DNA of 64,000 bases from Bin34 sp963422415. GTDB lineage: Bacteria; Chloroflexota; Anaerolineae; Caldilineales; Caldilineaceae. Made by a program: the position numbers and the translations under genes. Every line of letters begins with the position of its first letter. Within the stretch, counting starts at the first letter, position 1. The notes beneath the pieces were generated by a model. The model searched no databases. It had not been told where the DNA came from and saw nothing but the letters and a program-made list of their open reading frames with translations. The stretch is from NCBI GenBank assembly GCA_963422415.1, contig OY729430.1, positions 744,001 to 808,000 of the forward strand, given 5' to 3'. Positions 1-8,764 of the stretch are shown piece by piece.

Positions 1-509
1 AGCGCGGCAACATAGGAAGCCAGATCCAAGGGCATTTGCACCCACATGCCCAATACAAAGAGCTGACTCGTCGCGTCAGGCTCGCTCTGGCCGCCGGGAC
101 GGGGTCCTATGATGGCAAAGTCCCGTATCCACTGGAGGGGACCGGTCGTTTGCCAGTCCGGTTGGTCTCCCATCAAGTAGTCGTCAAACTGACCGGATAC
201 GACCTGATTCTGAAACAACGCGCGTTGGACCTGCTGTCCCAATTCCAGTTGCTCCGGACTGTGGATCCACTGGTCGGCCTGCACATCAAAGAGGGAGTAG
301 CCCGCCGGGAGACAGGTCACGGCATAGCGCCGATCCAGCCACTGGCGCATGATGAATTCCAGAGGATCGGGAGGACAGGAAAGATCTTGGGCCTGGACAG
401 GGGAGGCCGGGCGCGTCAAGCTCAGCAGCAGCGTCAAGATGGACAGGCACACCACAAAGGGCCTGAAGGAAGCGGACCTTCCAAGCGGGAAGAAGGAGCG
501 GATCAGCAT
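1..509 (-). CDS. Exported protein of unknown function, partial (runs off the left edge)
   Basis: An open frame of 169 codons runs from an ATG at 509 to the window edge without a stop. An AGGAG ribosome site lies six bases before the ATG. The product starts with a basic stretch and a hydrophobic segment (about residues 18-32) ending near an AQA cleavage-like site (about 39-41), so it is probably exported or membrane-anchored. The following region, with two cysteines and several tryptophans, looks like a folded extracytoplasmic domain. A second hydrophobic stretch begins at the window edge. The gene follows the sugar-binding lipoprotein by about 30 bases on the same strand, so it probably belongs to the same transporter operon. 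It could be a permease with a long first external loop; that cannot be decided here. Confidence 0.7.
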   Translation of the reverse strand, partial: MLIRSFFPLGRSASFRPFVVCLSILTLLLSLTRPASPVQAQDLSCPPDPLEFIMRQWLDRRYAVTCLPAGYSLFDVQADQWIHSPEQLELGQQVQRALFQNQVVSGQFDDYLMGDQPDWQTTGPLQWIRDFAIIGPRPGGQSEPDATSQLFVLGMWVQMPLDLASYVAA

Positions 510-537
510 CAAGGTCTCCTCTGCGCTGCGGCAGTGT

Positions 538-1908
538 TCAGGTCGGACCTTGCGCCAGATGCACATTGAGGCGAGCTTCCAGAGCCGCGACAATACGATG
601 CGGCACCTCGCCGCCCAGCCAACAGGCCGCCATTCCTTCATCAAACAAGTCACTGATTTCCTTGGTCCGCAGATTGGCCGGCCCCTGGAAGGCGGCCACG
701 TGCGCCATGGCCTGGGCAAACACGGTGTGAGCTGATCGCTGCAGAGAGACATTCTGCCATACATCCGCACGGGCCCCCGGTACGCCGCCGTGCGTCGCCA
801 GTTCTACGCCGGTGCTCTGATCCGTCAGGAACAGCAGCCAGTTCCAGGCTTCGGCCTGCACGGGCGATTGCCGCAGCAGGCACAGGGGCTCGATTTCCAG
901 CATGGAACCCGACTGGCCGCCGGGGCCGGTGGGCAGGGGCACCACGCCAAACTCGAAGTTGTCCCTGATTTGCGTCTCGGCGATCCAAGCGCCCCAGTAG
1001 CCGTTCTGGGACAGGGCTACATTGCCCTGCTCGAAATAATACGCATCCCGCAAGTCCGGGGTGGGCATGGCACCGTCTGCATGCATGAGTGCATGCAGCA
1101 GCGTCAGTGTATTCAGGACCGATTCGCTTTGGAGCAAGGCCCGATTTCCGTAGTCGTTGTAGAACTCTCCGCCCAAGGATCGGATCAGGATCAGGATGTG
1201 CGACAACGTCAACCCCAGACTGACTCCATAAGCCGTTACGGATCCCGCCCTTTCCTGCGTGGCGGCCAGAGCCAGGCTGCGCAGATCGTCCCAGGTCCAG
1301 TCACCGTTCTGGGGCGGCGGAGTCTGCCCGGAGGCAGACAGCAGATCCAGGTTGACGTAGCAGCCCACGCGGCCTGGATGGCAGGCCCACGGCAATGCCA
1401 TGGGCTGCCCCTGGAAGGTGGCAGCGTCCAGGGCGGACTGCAAATAGGGATTGCCGACGGATTCCAGTTGGGTCATCCTGGCGGTCAAGGAAGACAGCAT
1501 GCCGGCTTGCGCCAGGAGATGAAAGCGGCCGTTGCCAAAGGGCAGCCAGAACGCGTCCGCGGCGGTGGCTGCCGCCATGCGCGCCGTCAGCTTGGGTATA
1601 TATCCGACGGGATCGCTGATTTCCACCTGCAAGTCCACTTCCGGGTAGGATGTCTGGAAGTCGGCCGCGCGGGCGACCGCGGCATTGCCATACACTCCGC
1701 TCTGCACATGAAAATGTACTGTAGGCGTTTCCGCGATCGATCCGTCCGGAACAGAGGAAGTCCCGATTCCGGTCTCCGGGGCTGCCGGGAGCGTGCACGC
1801 TCCCAGACTGGCGGCCATGGTCCATTGCAGAAATCTGCGACGGCTCAGACCTCTGCGATGGTTCACGCGCCGGGGCGGGCGGGCAACCTCACGGTCCATG
1901 TCAGGCAT
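538..1908 (-). CDS. Sugar ABC transporter substrate-binding lipoprotein (family 1)
   Basis: A 456-residue extracellular solute-binding protein of the type that delivers sugars or sugar acids to an ABC permease. The N-terminus carries a twin-arginine motif (SRRRFLQ, residues 22-28) followed by a hydrophobic stretch and a lipobox-like LGAC with the lipidated cysteine at 38. Folded export by Tat and membrane anchoring are therefore likely. The body has the Trp/Gly/Pro-rich pattern of bacterial SBP family 1, including the typical stretch about a non-acting permease partner domain and a hinge. It lies 14 bases after the TPP-enzyme gene and about 30 bases before the exported partial protein, so all three look co-transcribed. 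The substrate cannot be read from sequence; neighbouring uronate genes make a sugar acid plausible. An in-frame ATG at 1899 is an alternative start. Confidence 0.85.
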   Translation of the reverse strand: MPDMDREVARPPRRVNHRRGLSRRRFLQWTMAASLGACTLPAAPETGIGTSSVPDGSIAETPTVHFHVQSGVYGNAAVARAADFQTSYPEVDLQVEISDPVGYIPKLTARMAAATAADAFWLPFGNGRFHLLAQAGMLSSLTARMTQLESVGNPYLQSALDAATFQGQPMALPWACHPGRVGCYVNLDLLSASGQTPPPQNGDWTWDDLRSLALAATQERAGSVTAYGVSLGLTLSHILILIRSLGGEFYNDYGNRALLQSESVLNTLTLLHALMHADGAMPTPDLRDAYYFEQGNVALSQNGYWGAWIAETQIRDNFEFGVVPLPTGPGGQSGSMLEIEPLCLLRQSPVQAEAWNWLLFLTDQSTGVELATHGGVPGARADVWQNVSLQRSAHTVFAQAMAHVAAFQGPANLRTKEISDLFDEGMAACWLGGEVPHRIVAALEARLNVHLAQGPT

Positions 1909-1922
1909 GTACCAAGGACTGG

Positions 1923-3563
1923 CTAGCGCAAGAGAGAGAAGGCTCGTTCTTCACAGGTGATGCACTCCACCAGCGCGGAATGGCCCGCCCGGGTCTGGGC
2001 CGCGGCCCGCTGCAAGGCCGGCACGATCTGGTCCGGATCAGTGACCTTCTCGGTATAGGCGCCCAACGCGTCGGCTAGCTGGGCGTAGTCTCCAGACAAG
2101 AACTTGACGCCATATTTCTCGGTGGCGATGGGCAGATGCTTTTCGTAGCCGCCCATCGCGGAATTGTTCACCACCACCGTCAGAATGGGCACTTGAGAAC
2201 GCACCGCGGTCTCAATGTCCATGCCGGCCATGCCCACGGCGGCATCGCCCATGAAATTGACTACCAGTTTTTCGGGCGCGGCCAGCTTGGCCCCTATCGC
2301 CAGGCCCAGGGAGTAGCCTAGCTGGGTGGACTTGCCCCATCCTATGTAGCTGCGCGGTGTCTGGGTCATGTAGAAGGGCGAAATCTGGTCCCGTGGATTG
2401 CCGGAATCGGCCGTGACGATGGTCTGGGCTACATCAAAGGCAATCTGCATGTCGTGGATGACCCGATATGGATTGATGGGCTGATCGGTGGAAGTCAGCT
2501 TGGGTTGCCACTCCGCGAGCCATTGCTGGCGAGCCGCTTTCAGACGCCGAGCCCGCTGTCGGTCCGGATCCAGGATCTTGCCCGTCCCCAGTCGCTGTTG
2601 CACCTCCTGCACCAACGCCTGCAGCGCCAGCTGCGCGTCGCCCAACAGGGCGCAGTCCGTCACATAGTCCTTGTTGAGATCCGCCTCGTCCAGGGCGGCG
2701 TGAATGAAGACCTTGCCATCGGGAATGGACGTGGTCAGAAACATGCGCGTGAAGCTGGTGCCAATCCCGAAGATGCAGTCCGCTTCCGCCAAGTAGGTCT
2801 TGAGGGGACCGGATCCCGTGTAGGTGCCCGTGCCCAAGGACAGATCATGGTCTTCCGCAAAGCCGCTCTTGCCTGCCAGCGTGGTCATGACAGGGGCTTG
2901 CAGCAGCTCGGCCAGTTGCGTCAGATCCGCCGAGGCCCCGGCCCTGAGGACGCCTTGACCGGCGTGTATCAAGGGCGTCTTGGCCTCGATTAGCAATTGC
3001 GCGGCCTTGCGCACGTCGGCGGGATCTGGCCCCGAACGGGTGGCAACGGGAGGAGTGTATTGCAGCGGCGCGGTCAATTCCGCCTGCCCCACGTCCGAAG
3101 GCACCTCCAGCATGACTGGCCCAGGCTTGCCGGTGCGCAACAGCGTGAAGGCGCGCCGCAACATTTCCGCTACCCGATCCGGGTGATTGATGCGACCCAC
3201 CCACTTGGTCACATGTTGGTAGTTCCGCACGGCGTCGAACTCGGGTGGCACATCCAGCCGCCGACTGCCGGTTTGGCCGGGCAGACAAAGCACTGGGACC
3301 GAATCCGCAAAGGCCTGCGCCACCCCTGCGAAAGCGTTTTCAATGCCGGGTCCCGCCTGCATGGCACAGACACCGACGCGCTCATCCGGGGTCACGCGCG
3401 AAAAGCCGTCCGCAATGTTGATCACGGTCCGTTCGGTGCGCGCCATGATGGGGCGAATGCCTGCCTCCGCCGCATATTCAATGAGAGCGTTGGCGGGAAA
3501 GCAGCTCAGGAAATCCACCCGCTCCCGCTTCAGAATTTCCACTATGGCTTGATAGGCGTTCAT
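1923..3563 (-). CDS. Thiamine-pyrophosphate enzyme, acetolactate-synthase-like
   Basis: A 546-residue member of the TPP-dependent decarboxylase/synthase superfamily with the usual three parts: PYR domain (about 1-165, with the cofactor-activating Glu in ARTERT), central domain (about 190-320) and PP domain (about 360-520). The PP domain has a diphosphate/Mg motif starting GDAAVG and reaching NNS about 28 residues later; the canonical GDG is GDA here. I chose the ATG at 3563, preceded by GGAG, because the upstream extension of 33 codons looks non-coding. Clustering with a sugar ABC binding protein rather than ilvN argues for a catabolic 2-oxoacid or glyoxylate-type reaction instead of branched-chain amino-acid synthesis. 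The exact substrate is unknown. Confidence 0.85.
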   Translation of the reverse strand: MNAYQAIVEILKRERVDFLSCFPANALIEYAAEAGIRPIMARTERTVINIADGFSRVTPDERVGVCAMQAGPGIENAFAGVAQAFADSVPVLCLPGQTGSRRLDVPPEFDAVRNYQHVTKWVGRINHPDRVAEMLRRAFTLLRTGKPGPVMLEVPSDVGQAELTAPLQYTPPVATRSGPDPADVRKAAQLLIEAKTPLIHAGQGVLRAGASADLTQLAELLQAPVMTTLAGKSGFAEDHDLSLGTGTYTGSGPLKTYLAEADCIFGIGTSFTRMFLTTSIPDGKVFIHAALDEADLNKDYVTDCALLGDAQLALQALVQEVQQRLGTGKILDPDRQRARRLKAARQQWLAEWQPKLTSTDQPINPYRVIHDMQIAFDVAQTIVTADSGNPRDQISPFYMTQTPRSYIGWGKSTQLGYSLGLAIGAKLAAPEKLVVNFMGDAAVGMAGMDIETAVRSQVPILTVVVNNSAMGGYEKHLPIATEKYGVKFLSGDYAQLADALGAYTEKVTDPDQIVPALQRAAAQTRAGHSALVECITCEERAFSLLR

Positions 3564-3769
3564 GTGGCAACAGTCTCCAACTTCGGAATCAAGGCAGTCT
3601 CGGGAAGAAAGACGAAACGGCGCAGCCCGATGGGTCGCGTGCAACCGGACCGGTGGTTTCAACGTAGCTATTCTACAGGGTCGGGTGGTCGACGTCGTCT
3701 GCCAGCCCGCACTGTGCAGGGTTCATGTAACCGGAACCGCGCCATGCGGGATCGGGAAGGATTGCAATT

Positions 3770-3958
3770 TTGAAGGGTTGTCTGGTATTCATTGCCATCG
3801 TCATACTTGCGGTGCTGGGCCTGCGTCTCATATTTGGCACCCTCACCCTCATCGGAGGGTTTGTCGGTGCCGTGCTGGCCGTGGTCCCCGCTTGGATTTG
3901 GGCAATTGGCGCCATTGCCATCCTGATCTGGGCCGTGCAGAGTCGATCCGACTCATAG
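3770..3958 (+). CDS. Small membrane protein of unknown function
   Basis: A 62-residue frame starting at a TTG (3770) with a GGAAGG ribosome site nine bases upstream. The product is almost wholly hydrophobic, with two predicted membrane segments (about residues 4-24 and 28-54) separated by a short Gly-rich turn, and a polar SRSDS tail. It stands alone, divergent from the TPP-enzyme operon. No family is recognised. The ribosome site and clean two-helix pattern support it being real, but a gene this short starting at TTG is not certain. Confidence 0.5.
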   Translation: MKGCLVFIAIVILAVLGLRLIFGTLTLIGGFVGAVLAVVPAWIWAIGAIAILIWAVQSRSDS

Positions 3959-4172
3959 CCAAGGCAAGAGGTCGGCCTTGAGCTCCGGGCGCTTCGAATG
4001 CGGCCGAGACGCCGCGTGTCTGAGACTCCAGCAGCGCCAAGCAGCGATGTCGGGCAAGCCGTCCCTGTCCACTTCGGGTTCCTGCTCAATCGGGCGCATT
4101 CCAAGTCCCAAGCCTGCCAGATTTTTCCCAACCCGCCTGTAACGGGGCACTGCAGATGAGATGCATGCACGC

Positions 4173-4997
4173 CTATTGTGTTCCAGTGGCGGTTTCCGCA
4201 CTGTCCTGAGGCACGTAACCCAATTGGGTCCGTGCGGATTCCAGATCCACCCAGCGATGTCGGTTGTCGGACACGCCATAGCAAATTTCAAAGCAGGGCC
4301 GCACTGTGGCCTGCAAGGCCAATTCCAGGATGTTCGTGACGTCGCGGTGACTGCACCAGAGCGAATCTGTCCACGGCATCAGGCTGCGATTTTCCTTGTT
4401 GACGGCGCCGATGCGCAGGCATACCGTACTGATTTCATGGGCGTCGGAGTAGGCCCGACAGAGGCCTTCGCCCCAGACCTTGCTGGCGGAATAGGGCTCG
4501 GTAGGACGGGGCAGATCCGTATGTCTGACCATGGGGATCGCAGCGGGGACATCGGCAAAACGTTGTTCGCGGATGGCCCGGTACGGTTCCTGATAATTGA
4601 AGTACCCCATCGAAGCCATGATCGAGCTGGCGTACACCAGACGCTTGATTCCAGCCTGTCGACAGGCCTCCAGCACATGGTACGTGCCGACCACATTGCT
4701 TTGCAGAATGTCCGGGAAGGGGGCGCCCGGGTCAGGCACGGCGCCAATGTGGAGCACCGCGTCCATTCCTTCCAACGCGCGCAGGATGGCCTCTGCATCG
4801 GACAAGTCCGCTAGCCGGAAGCGCGAGGGGGACAGATGCAGCAGGGCATGGGCATCGGCTCGATCCGAACGGATCATTCTCCTTCCGCTGCCGTATACGT
4901 CATAGAGATCGTCCTGAGCTGCCAGATGCGCGTAGATCAGATTGCCAATCAGTCCGTAGACGCCGGTCACGTGCACTTTCAGGGGTTGGTCCGACAT
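4173..4997 (-). CDS. NAD-dependent epimerase/dehydratase, uronate-dehydrogenase-like
   Basis: A 274-residue extended short-chain dehydrogenase. The N-terminal Rossmann motif GxxGxxG is at residues 12-18 and the catalytic YxxxK (YSASK) at about 168-172, with the upstream Ser in the ASS motif near 124. The ADLSD stretch and the late CLRIGAVN segment resemble uronate dehydrogenases and related sugar epimerases, which oxidise hexuronates to aldarolactones with NAD. A GAGG ribosome site precedes the ATG. It follows the 859-residue protein by about 120 bases on the same strand as the opp cluster and may share its transcript. Together with uxaC and the Gfo/Idh gene in this window it suggests uronate use. 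Substrate assignment is inference. Confidence 0.8.
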   Translation of the reverse strand: MSDQPLKVHVTGVYGLIGNLIYAHLAAQDDLYDVYGSGRRMIRSDRADAHALLHLSPSRFRLADLSDAEAILRALEGMDAVLHIGAVPDPGAPFPDILQSNVVGTYHVLEACRQAGIKRLVYASSIMASMGYFNYQEPYRAIREQRFADVPAAIPMVRHTDLPRPTEPYSASKVWGEGLCRAYSDAHEISTVCLRIGAVNKENRSLMPWTDSLWCSHRDVTNILELALQATVRPCFEICYGVSDNRHRWVDLESARTQLGYVPQDSAETATGTQ

Positions 4998-5120
4998 TTG
5001 CGTAGTCCTCTTTTCCTTTTCAGATCAATGGCTTGCGCAAGCCGAGAACTTCAGAGCCCGTCTCCGCCTGCTTGCAAGCACTCTGCTGCCCATTCCTTGG
5101 CGTCCTGAGGCCGGGGGGCC

Positions 5121-7700
5121 CTATTGCAGGTGCAGCCGCAGCAACAGATCCTGAAACTGGATGTCCATGGTTTCGGCGTGCAGTTCGGTATGGGAATAAG
5201 GGCTGTCATAATGTGGAAAATCGGAGAGTGGCACGGCCACGCCATTGCGCTGAAACGGTCCGTCCCATCCCAACTCGAAGGTGTCGCCGCGCAGCGATTC
5301 GAAGGTCACCTGCAGGTCCTCCACGTCCAGACGCAGCCTGCGCACCTTGTCCCGGAATTTCCGGAAGGACCCATCCAGATCCTTGCGTCCCAGCTGCAAG
5401 ATCCAGGCCGTGTGGGGGCCCGCTGCACGCAGTTCGCGTCGGGCATGGGAGCCATGCCGCACCATGCGCGCGCCCGTGGAGGCCCGCAGCGCCAGATAGG
5501 CTTCCCCAATCATGGCAAAGGCCCAGCCCGCCTGCAGGTAATAGGAGTCAAAGGCGTGGACGGGGAAGTAGGCGTGGGTGAAGTTCAGCCAGTCGTTTTC
5601 GCCTAGGTCATGCAGAGCGATCAGGACATCCTTGTATTGCGCCACCCGCGGCAGCCGCACATTGCCGTGCCAGAAATTGGGGCGGTGCGCTCCGTCCTCC
5701 TGCAGACAGGGAGGATGCGTGACGAAGACCACGGCGGACGGACCAAAGGTCGCCTGCCAGATGTGTTGCTGATAGCCGGGTTGCCCCGGCATGTAATCTT
5801 GGGCGGAGGCGAGCATGTAGTCTGGAGTCTTGTAGGTGACCTTGTTGATCTCCCACTCCCCGTCTTCCAGGTCGCACCATTCCTCGAGCATGCCGGCATG
5901 CCGTTCCCGGGACCAGATTTCCGCAGCCGGATCCCGGGCTAGGGCTTCAATCACCGGTGGCAGCCGGTAGTTTTCCGCGCAGGCCAGACTGACGACGCCC
6001 AGGATCTTGTTGTTCCAGATGCCCATGCCCCACAGCAGTCGGCCGAGACCGGATGTAGCCTCTTGAAAACCACTCTTGATCAGGGGCGCATAGCTGCGAC
6101 CATGGGTGGAGCCAAACACCCCCTGAAAGGAATTCACGGCCAAGCCCAGAAACAGCTTGTCCAGCACGACCGTAGCCATTTCGTGCACTTCATCCGACAG
6201 GGCTAGATCCGCCAGATGCGTCAGGGCCAGCACGTCCTCTTCGAAATAGGTGTTGGAATCCCACTCTCTGAAGCCCCCGGCGGCGCGTTTGCGCAGCCAC
6301 GAAAGGGCACGCTGTTCGCCCCGCCGCTGCATCTCCTCTCCGGTCGTCTGGCTGTTGCCGAAGATGTCCGTAGGGTATAGCTGCCCCGCCAGCGTCTCGC
6401 AACAATGAAACAGGATCTGGTGATTCTCGGACCAGAAGCACATGGCATCCTGACCCGGCTCGTCCCGCCAATACCGGAAGCCCAGAATGCAGGCTTGGGT
6501 CTCTGCCAGCACGGCGCGATCAAATTCGGGACGCTCGCCATGGCGCAGACAGGCGCCCAGCAGGCCTGTCAGATAAAAGTCGCTGCAGTCCGCGCGGCGT
6601 TCCACCATGGCCAGGCAGTCTCGCCATACTTCCCACTGGACCTGATCCCACAGATTCAGTTCCATCTTGGCGATTTCATGAAAGACATGACCTTTGCCCT
6701 GCGCCGCGTGGTGCAGGGCTTCACGGCGGCGTTGGGCATACGTGCCGTAGTGTGTCCGACTGTATTCCAGATTGCCGGCCAGGTATACTGGAAATTGTCG
6801 TTCCACGCGTCGGCCATGCACATAGAACTCCTGCAAGTCCGGCATGATCCGAATCAAGTATTCATCCTGGGGAAACTGATATACGCTGCCCAGTTGCACT
6901 TGGGACAGTGTGCGTCCCTCGGTTCTGTTTTCGGAATAGATTCGACCGTCCTGTCTCTCCAGCCGCAGGGACACGGCCCGTTCCAGGGGAGCCCCTTCCG
7001 GCCAGTGGATCTGCAGAGGATCGCGGCGTCCAAAGGTGTCCTGAAGCAGAAACGCCTCACGAAACACCCGTTCCAGATCCTCCCGGGAATCTTCCCACAC
7101 GGGCGGGGTCGGCAATAGCCAACGCAGGGTGGGACAGTCTCGCAGTTGCAAGGCCATGGCCATGGGACTTTCCCGCACCGCGACACAGGCAAAACGCACA
7201 GTCAAGGCGTGTCGGCCTGGAGGCAGAGTCAGGTCAAAGGAGTGAGTCTGCGGTATTTGATGGGCGAAATGCGCCGTATGGAACACCGGTTGGCTGCCCA
7301 GCCATACATCGGCGGGGCCATTGGTGGTCAGGGCCGCGACGCCCTGCCAGCCCGACTCCGTCTCCAGCGCCGTGTAGGCCCAGACCTGCACGAAGTGCGG
7401 CGTGGCGTAAAAGCCGGTGCCATAGACAAAATGGTCTTCCGCACAGTGTTCGATCCGCCAGGTCGGCCTTGTGTCTTTGGACAGGGCCTGCGCGAACTGC
7501 AAGGGCGGATGGATCACCTCGGACTGGGCCGTGTGCAGCGCGCGGGCTACGGCCGGCTTGGGACTGTCAGGGGGAAAGAGACTCAGATCCACCGGTTGCG
7601 CCGCGGGGCCCGCGACCAGCCAGTCGTCAATGAATCCGTCGTGATCCGCGAACGTGTAGTCTCGCAGACAGGATGCGGGCGGCAGCTCCGCCTCACGCAT
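5121..7700 (-). CDS. Large protein of unknown function in the opp operon
   Basis: An 859-residue soluble protein with no signal peptide or membrane segment that I can see. The start chosen (ATG at 7700) overlaps the oppD stop by eight bases, the classical coupled arrangement, so it is translated with the transporter. The first 350 residues look beta-rich (repeated aromatic/Gly pattern, as in carbohydrate-binding or sandwich domains). The central part (about 400-640) is helical, rich in Trp, His and Glu, with a conspicuous segment around WSENHQILFHCCE, and resembles the alpha/alpha-barrel folds of glycan lyases and glycosidases. The C-terminal 200 residues are again beta-rich. This layout suggests a carbohydrate-active enzyme, but I do not recognise the family and assign no reaction. 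Confidence 0.8.
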   Translation of the reverse strand: MREAELPPASCLRDYTFADHDGFIDDWLVAGPAAQPVDLSLFPPDSPKPAVARALHTAQSEVIHPPLQFAQALSKDTRPTWRIEHCAEDHFVYGTGFYATPHFVQVWAYTALETESGWQGVAALTTNGPADVWLGSQPVFHTAHFAHQIPQTHSFDLTLPPGRHALTVRFACVAVRESPMAMALQLRDCPTLRWLLPTPPVWEDSREDLERVFREAFLLQDTFGRRDPLQIHWPEGAPLERAVSLRLERQDGRIYSENRTEGRTLSQVQLGSVYQFPQDEYLIRIMPDLQEFYVHGRRVERQFPVYLAGNLEYSRTHYGTYAQRRREALHHAAQGKGHVFHEIAKMELNLWDQVQWEVWRDCLAMVERRADCSDFYLTGLLGACLRHGERPEFDRAVLAETQACILGFRYWRDEPGQDAMCFWSENHQILFHCCETLAGQLYPTDIFGNSQTTGEEMQRRGEQRALSWLRKRAAGGFREWDSNTYFEEDVLALTHLADLALSDEVHEMATVVLDKLFLGLAVNSFQGVFGSTHGRSYAPLIKSGFQEATSGLGRLLWGMGIWNNKILGVVSLACAENYRLPPVIEALARDPAAEIWSRERHAGMLEEWCDLEDGEWEINKVTYKTPDYMLASAQDYMPGQPGYQQHIWQATFGPSAVVFVTHPPCLQEDGAHRPNFWHGNVRLPRVAQYKDVLIALHDLGENDWLNFTHAYFPVHAFDSYYLQAGWAFAMIGEAYLALRASTGARMVRHGSHARRELRAAGPHTAWILQLGRKDLDGSFRKFRDKVRRLRLDVEDLQVTFESLRGDTFELGWDGPFQRNGVAVPLSDFPHYDSPYSHTELHAETMDIQFQDLLLRLHLQ

Positions 7701-8754
7701 AGAGCACGCACCGCACTTTGTGCCGACCATCCTCCAAGACATGATATCCCGGCACGTCCACGTTGCACACCCCTTCGATTGCATGGTGGCAGCGTGGATG
7801 GAAGGGACAGCCTGGGGGAATGGAATACGGATCCGGCACGGATCCGTGAATGGCGGCCAGCCGGCCGGTTATGCCGTGGGTGGATTTGCGCCCCAGCAGC
7901 GGGATGGAGTGCAGCAGCGCCTGCGTGTAGGGATGCTTGGGATTGTAGAAGATGGTCTCCACGTCGGCAGTCTCCACCACTTCCCCCAGATACATGACCA
8001 CCACGTGATCCACCATCTGGGCGATCACGCCCAGATCATGGGTGATGAAGACGATAGCCATGCCGAACTCGTGCTGCAATTCCTTCATCAACCCCAGGAT
8101 TTGGGCCTGGGTAGTCACATCCAGGGCCGTGGTCGGCTCGTCGGCGATCAAAAGGTCGGGCTGACAGGAGAGGGCCATGGCGATCATGGCCCTCTGCCGC
8201 ATGCCGCCGGACAGCTCGTGCGGATAGCGATCCAGCACTGCTTCCGGCTGCGGCAGGTGCACACGTCGCAGCATGTCCAGGGAAATTGTCCGGGCTTCCT
8301 CCTTGGAGGCGCTCCGGTGGAGCGACACGGCCTCCATGATCTGGCTGCCAATGGTATGGACCGGGCTGAGAGAGGTCATGGGCTCCTGAAAGACCATGGA
8401 AATCTCGCCGCCGCGAATGGAGCGGGCCAAGGACCCCTTGGGATTCAGCTGGGCCATATCCACGGTTTCCTGACTGCTGCTGCCGGCCAGACCCCGGTGG
8501 AAGAGAATCTCGCCTTCCACCACCTTGCCGGGAGGCGGCACGATGGAAAGAATGGAGCGGGCCGTCACGGACTTGCCGCAACCGGATTCGCCGACCAGTC
8601 CCACGGTCTGGCCCTTCTGTATGGTGAAGTCGACCCCCTCCAAAGCCCGGACCACGCCCTGATCCAGGAAGAAGTGGGTCTTCAAGTCCTTGACTTCCAG
8701 CAGAATTGGGTCCTGCTTCGAGGCAATGTCTCTGACGGGAGCGGGCATGTCCAT
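7693..8754 (-). CDS. oppD: Oligopeptide-type ABC transporter ATP-binding protein (OppD/DppD-like)
   Basis: A 353-residue ATPase of the peptide/nickel importer class. It has Walker A (GESGCGKS), signature (LSGGMRQR), Walker B (LLIADEPT, with the catalytic Glu) and the switch His in ITHDLG, followed by the C-terminal extension typical of OppD/DppD (HPYT and a Cys-containing GCPFHPRC segment). It energises uptake through the OppB/OppC permeases encoded just upstream. I chose the ATG at 8754, ten bases after the oppC stop; longer starts at 8772 and 8787 would overlap oppC and have no ribosome site. Its end overlaps the next gene by eight bases. No partner OppF lies in this operon. Confidence 0.88.
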   Translation of the reverse strand: MDMPAPVRDIASKQDPILLEVKDLKTHFFLDQGVVRALEGVDFTIQKGQTVGLVGESGCGKSVTARSILSIVPPPGKVVEGEILFHRGLAGSSSQETVDMAQLNPKGSLARSIRGGEISMVFQEPMTSLSPVHTIGSQIMEAVSLHRSASKEEARTISLDMLRRVHLPQPEAVLDRYPHELSGGMRQRAMIAMALSCQPDLLIADEPTTALDVTTQAQILGLMKELQHEFGMAIVFITHDLGVIAQMVDHVVVMYLGEVVETADVETIFYNPKHPYTQALLHSIPLLGRKSTHGITGRLAAIHGSVPDPYSIPPGCPFHPRCHHAIEGVCNVDVPGYHVLEDGRHKVRCVLYA

Positions 8755-8764
8755 GGATGGATGC

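Noticed and set aside
790..1926. A 378-codon open frame on the plus strand opposite the sugar-binding protein
   Set aside because: It is the antisense shadow of a well-supported lipoprotein gene.
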